A stretch of 8,855 nucleotides of DNA from an uncultured Erythrobacteraceae bacterium. Lineage in GTDB: Bacteria > Pseudomonadota > Alphaproteobacteria > Sphingomonadales > Sphingomonadaceae. The position numbers and the translations under genes were made by a program. Shown here piece by piece: positions 6,602 through 8,855 of this stretch. Under the pieces are notes generated by a model. That model ran no database searches. It was not told where the DNA came from and worked only from the letters and a program-made list of their open reading frames with translations. The stretch lies in NCBI GenBank assembly GCA_950071875.1, contig CATMNW010000080.1:1-8855 (forward strand). Reading direction: 5' to 3'. Every line of letters begins with the position of its first letter. Position 1 is the first letter of the stretch.

Positions 6602-6636
6602 GCCCGGCGGTCAGGAGAGAGGTTTGACCGCCGGGC
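6602..6636 (-). terminator. Strong hairpin between exaC and the TorF-family gene
   Basis: GCCCGGCGGTCA (6602-6613) and TGACCGCCGGGC (6625-6636) are perfect 12-bp inverted repeats with an 11-base loop, beginning 11 bases after the exaC stop. The downstream minus-strand sequence (CGCCATAAACC) has no T-run. It could be a partial terminator that lowers expression of the porin and Acs genes, or a 3'-end stabiliser for exaC mRNA after processing. Confidence 0.55.
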
Positions 6637-6647
6637 GCGCACGACCC

Positions 6648-8168
6648 TTAGAAGAAGCCGAGCTTCTTCGGGCTGTAGCTGACCAGCATGTTCTTGGTCT
6701 GCTGATAGTGGCCAAGCATCATCTTGTGATTCTCGCGGCCTATGCCGGATTGTTTGTATCCGCCGAAAGCCGCGTGGGCCGGGTATGCATGGTAGCAATT
6801 GGTCCACACTCGCCCGGCCTCAACAGCCCGACCGAACCGATAGCATGTGTTCGCATCGCGGCTCCACACGCCGGCACCAAGGCCATAAAGCGTATCGTTG
6901 GCGATCTGCAGCGCCTCCTCGTCGTCCTTGAAGGTGGTGACGGAGACGACCGGCCCGAAGATTTCCTCCTGAAAGACGCGCATCCGGTTGTTGCCTTTGA
7001 AAATCGTCGGCTCGACGTAGAAGCCGTCGGCGATCTCGCCATCGAAGCGAGCGGCCTTCCCGCCGGTCAGCAATTCGGCACCTTCCTGCTTGCCGATGTC
7101 GATATAGGAGAGGATCTTCTCCTGCTGTTCGGACGATGCCTGCGCTCCGATCATCGTCGCCATGTCCAGCGGATTACCGGCAACGATCGCCTTGGTGCGG
7201 GCAATCGCCTTTTCCATGAACCGGTCATAAATGCTCTCGTGGATCAACGCGCGGCTGGGGCAGGTGCAGACCTCGCCCTGGTTCAGCGCAAACATAACAA
7301 AGCCCTCGATGGCCTTGTCCAGATAGTCATCGTCTTCGCGGCACACGTCTGGGAAGAAGATATTCGGGCTTTTCCCGCCGAGCTCCAGCGTGACCGGAAT
7401 AAGATTCTCGCTCGCATATTGCATGATCAGGCGCCCGGTCGTCGTCTCGCCGGTAAAGGCGATCTTGGCGATGCGGTCGCTGCTGGCGAGCGGCTTGCCA
7501 GCCTCCAGGCCGAACCCGCTGACGATGTTGAGGACACCATCGGGCAGCAAATCCGCGACCAGCTCCATCCAGACCATGATCGAGGCCGGGGTCTGCTCGG
7601 CCGGTTTCAGCACCACGCAGTTCCCGGCCGCGAGCGCAGGAGCCAGCTTCCATGCCGCCATGAGGATCGGGAAGTTCCACGGGATGATCTGCCCAACGAC
7701 GCCGAGCGGCTCGTGGAAGTGGTAGGCGACCGTATCGTGGTCGATCTCGGAAATGCTGCCTTCTTGCGAACGGATGCAGCCGGCGAAATAGCGGAAGTGA
7801 TCGATCGCCAGCGGAATATCGGCCGCCATCGATTCGCGCAGGGGCTTTCCGTTATCCCAAGTCTCCGCGATGGCCAGCTTCTCCAGATTGTCCTCCATCC
7901 GATCAGCGATGCGGTTGAGGATCAGGGCACGCTCGCCCGCGCTGGTGCGGCCCCATGATTGCTTGGCCGCATGGGCGGCATCCAGCGCTGCCTCGACGTC
8001 GGCCGCCTGACTACGCGCGATCTTGCCGACCGGTTTGCCGGTCACCGATGAAATGTTGTCGAAATAGCGCCCGTCTTTCGGGGCCACCCACTTCCCGCCG
8101 ATGAAATTGTCGTAGCGCTCCGCGAACGGTGCCGCCATCGATGTAGCAGGATTGGTCTGCATATCCAT
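6648..8168 (-). CDS. exaC: NAD-dependent acetaldehyde dehydrogenase, ExaC/AldB type
   Basis: This 506-residue cytosolic enzyme of the ALDH superfamily oxidises aldehydes, most likely acetaldehyde, to the acid with NAD+. Diagnostic residues are N165 in PWNFP, the Rossmann-site FTGETTTGR (238-246), general base E262 in LELGGKSP, nucleophile C301 in NQGEVCTCPSR, EEIFGPVVS (401-409), and the C-terminal GHYQQTKNMLVSYSPKKLGFF region. The GEVCTCPSR form and the KKLGFF-like end are characteristic of the ExaC/AldB subgroup, and the length equals that of P. aeruginosa ExaC from memory. The start is ATG 8168, with GAGAGGA about 8 bases upstream; the longer open frame to 8297 would run through the promoter region and has no family similarity. 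Upstream on the same strand is an AcoR-like regulator; downstream are a TorF-family porin and DUF779-Acs, so acetaldehyde, acetate and acetyl-CoA steps are linked. Confidence 0.95.
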   Translation of the reverse strand: MDMQTNPATSMAAPFAERYDNFIGGKWVAPKDGRYFDNISSVTGKPVGKIARSQAADVEAALDAAHAAKQSWGRTSAGERALILNRIADRMEDNLEKLAIAETWDNGKPLRESMAADIPLAIDHFRYFAGCIRSQEGSISEIDHDTVAYHFHEPLGVVGQIIPWNFPILMAAWKLAPALAAGNCVVLKPAEQTPASIMVWMELVADLLPDGVLNIVSGFGLEAGKPLASSDRIAKIAFTGETTTGRLIMQYASENLIPVTLELGGKSPNIFFPDVCREDDDYLDKAIEGFVMFALNQGEVCTCPSRALIHESIYDRFMEKAIARTKAIVAGNPLDMATMIGAQASSEQQEKILSYIDIGKQEGAELLTGGKAARFDGEIADGFYVEPTIFKGNNRMRVFQEEIFGPVVSVTTFKDDEEALQIANDTLYGLGAGVWSRDANTCYRFGRAVEAGRVWTNCYHAYPAHAAFGGYKQSGIGRENHKMMLGHYQQTKNMLVSYSPKKLGFF

Positions 8169-8189
8169 AATGTTGTCCTCTCGAAATCG

Positions 8190-8203
8190 CCGGGCTCTCC
8201 CGG
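8190..8203 (-). other. Short hairpin in the exaC leader
   Basis: CCGGG (8190-8194) and CCCGG (8199-8203) form a 5-bp GC stem with a 4-base loop, about 10 bases upstream of the exaC ribosome-binding site. It may influence translation, but it is short and could be chance in GC-rich DNA. Confidence 0.3.
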
Positions 8204-8260
8204 TCGCGAGGATGATCGTTCCGTTGAAACGAACCGATGGATAGGGGCCGTCAGGCGCAA

Positions 8261-8289
8261 TCTCGGGAGACTGTCTCGCTAATGAGACA
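8261..8289. promoter_or_regulatory. Cluster of GAGAC/GTCTC half-sites, candidate operator upstream of exaC
   Basis: An 18-bp perfect palindrome, TGTCTC-N6-GAGACA, lies at 8272-8289. Directly adjacent are GAGAC-T-GTCTC (8267-8277) and TCTC-GG-GAGA (8261-8270), so alternating half-sites fill 29 bases. The cluster lies 93-121 bases upstream of the exaC ATG and 19 bases past the regulator's stop. Dyad symmetry suits the Fis-type dimeric helix-turn-helix of the neighbouring regulator. No sigma-54 -24/-12 motif follows; TATCCA (8243-8238, minus) is a weak possible -10. Confidence 0.6.
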
Positions 8290-8309
8290 CTCCGCATGGG
8301 TCTTCGCGA

Positions 8310-8855
8310 TCAGTCGCGGGTCAGACCTGCCTTGCTCATGCGGCGATAAAGCGTGGCCCGCCCGATGCCGAGCGATTTGGCAGCCTTCGTCGCATTTCCG
8401 CCAGATTGCGCCAAAGCCTGCCGCAGCACCGCTCTTTCCGAGTCGTGGAAGGAAATCCCCTCGTCGCGTCCAAGAATTTCCGATGCCGTGCGGCGTGCCT
8501 TCAGACAGGCATCCGTAAGTCCGAAGCGATGCCGTGCCGCGAAGGTCGCACCGATCACCAGATCGTCGCGATCCACCGCCAGCAGTGCAGCGTCCCCACC
8601 GGGAAGATTCGCGTCGATGATACGGTGCGTGGCGAAATGCTTGCGGAAAACGCCGCTTTCGATCCGGCGCGCCGCATCCTGAACGATTTTCTGCACGAGC
8701 ATACCCATCGCAGCGCTGTGATCGTCACGGCAAGTCGAGATATCGAGCGCGCCGACCAGATGGCCGTTCGCATCGCGGACCGGGGCGTCCATGCAGCTGA
8801 TACCGATGTTGCGGCTGGCGAAATGTTCGTCGCGGGGGATCGTGACTGGTCGCCC
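8310..8855 (-). CDS. AcoR-like regulator lacking the AAA+ domain (partial, N-terminus beyond window)
   Basis: The frame is open to the right edge, giving the last 181 residues. The first part (DEHFASRNIGISC, then APVRDANGHLVGALDIS) matches the end of the GAF sensor region of AcoR-type activators, followed by the helical linker and a PAS-like segment (about 81-125). A Fis-type helix-turn-helix closes the protein (about 140-178: ERAVLRQALAQSGGNATKAA, then LGIGRATLYRRM). In true AcoR proteins an AAA+ domain of some 230 residues with the GAFTGA sigma-54 contact lies between sensor and helix-turn-helix; here only about 15-20 residues separate them. The protein should bind DNA and sense a small molecule but cannot remodel sigma-54 polymerase, so it probably works with a sigma-70-type promoter or as a repressor. 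It lies 141 bases upstream of exaC on the same strand and is the natural candidate to control it. Confidence 0.85.
   Translation of the reverse strand, partial: GRPVTIPRDEHFASRNIGISCMDAPVRDANGHLVGALDISTCRDDHSAAMGMLVQKIVQDAARRIESGVFRKHFATHRIIDANLPGGDAALLAVDRDDLVIGATFAARHRFGLTDACLKARRTASEILGRDEGISFHDSERAVLRQALAQSGGNATKAAKSLGIGRATLYRRMSKAGLTRD

Noticed and set aside
6579..7958. 459-codon plus-strand open frame antisense to exaC
   Set aside because: No recognisable domain or convincing ribosome-binding site. The opposite strand holds a full ALDH with catalytic residues, so this is a third-position GC artefact.
8169..8271. Sigma-54 -24/-12 promoter before exaC
   Set aside because: I looked for GG-N10-GC. 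The nearest candidate (in 8189-8203) has a 9-base gap, lies very close to the ribosome-binding site, and lacks the TGGCAC and TTGC contexts.

Overview
The window is GC-rich, densely coded bacterial DNA. Gene content suggests an aerobic alphaproteobacterium, most likely of the Sphingomonadales/Erythrobacter type: cbb3 oxidase beside an FNR/FixK-family regulator, OmpW and TorF-type outer-membrane proteins, and an AcoR-like regulator with ExaC-type aldehyde dehydrogenase. The taxonomic placement is inference; no rRNA or marker gene is present. I see no mobile element, CRISPR array, tRNA or rRNA.

Left part (1-3285), low-oxygen block. The left edge cuts ccoN, the catalytic subunit of cbb3 cytochrome oxidase (minus strand). 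Upstream of it lies a Crp/Fnr-family regulator gene (minus), and divergent from that an OmpW-family gene followed by a small AhpD-like gene (both plus). Two FNR/FixK boxes sit where such a regulator should act: one before ccoN (1288-1301, one mismatch) and one perfect box in the regulator/ompW divergent region (2052-2065). Both fit class II activation. The regulator keeps the FNR recognition helix but lacks an N-terminal iron-sulfur cysteine cluster, so it probably acts more like FixK.

Middle (3286-3515) is a 230-base convergent intergenic region with a probable minus-strand terminator.

Right part (3516-8855), two-carbon oxidation block, all minus strand. In transcription order it holds an AcoR-like regulator (cut by the right edge), an ExaC/AldB-type acetaldehyde dehydrogenase, a TorF-family outer-membrane protein, and one reading frame joining a complete DUF779 domain to a complete acetyl-CoA synthetase. 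Together these would carry acetaldehyde to acetate to acetyl-CoA, as expected for growth on ethanol or related compounds. The regulator fragment runs from a GAF-type region almost directly into a Fis-type helix-turn-helix, with no AAA+ sigma-54 domain. Correspondingly I find no -24/-12 promoter before the dehydrogenase gene, but a cluster of GAGAC/GTCTC half-sites including an 18-bp palindrome.

The most unusual items are the DUF779-Acs fusion with an apparently retained internal ribosome-binding site and start, the AAA-less AcoR-like regulator paired with its palindrome cluster, and the FNR-box logic linking respiration genes to an OmpW/AhpD-like pair.
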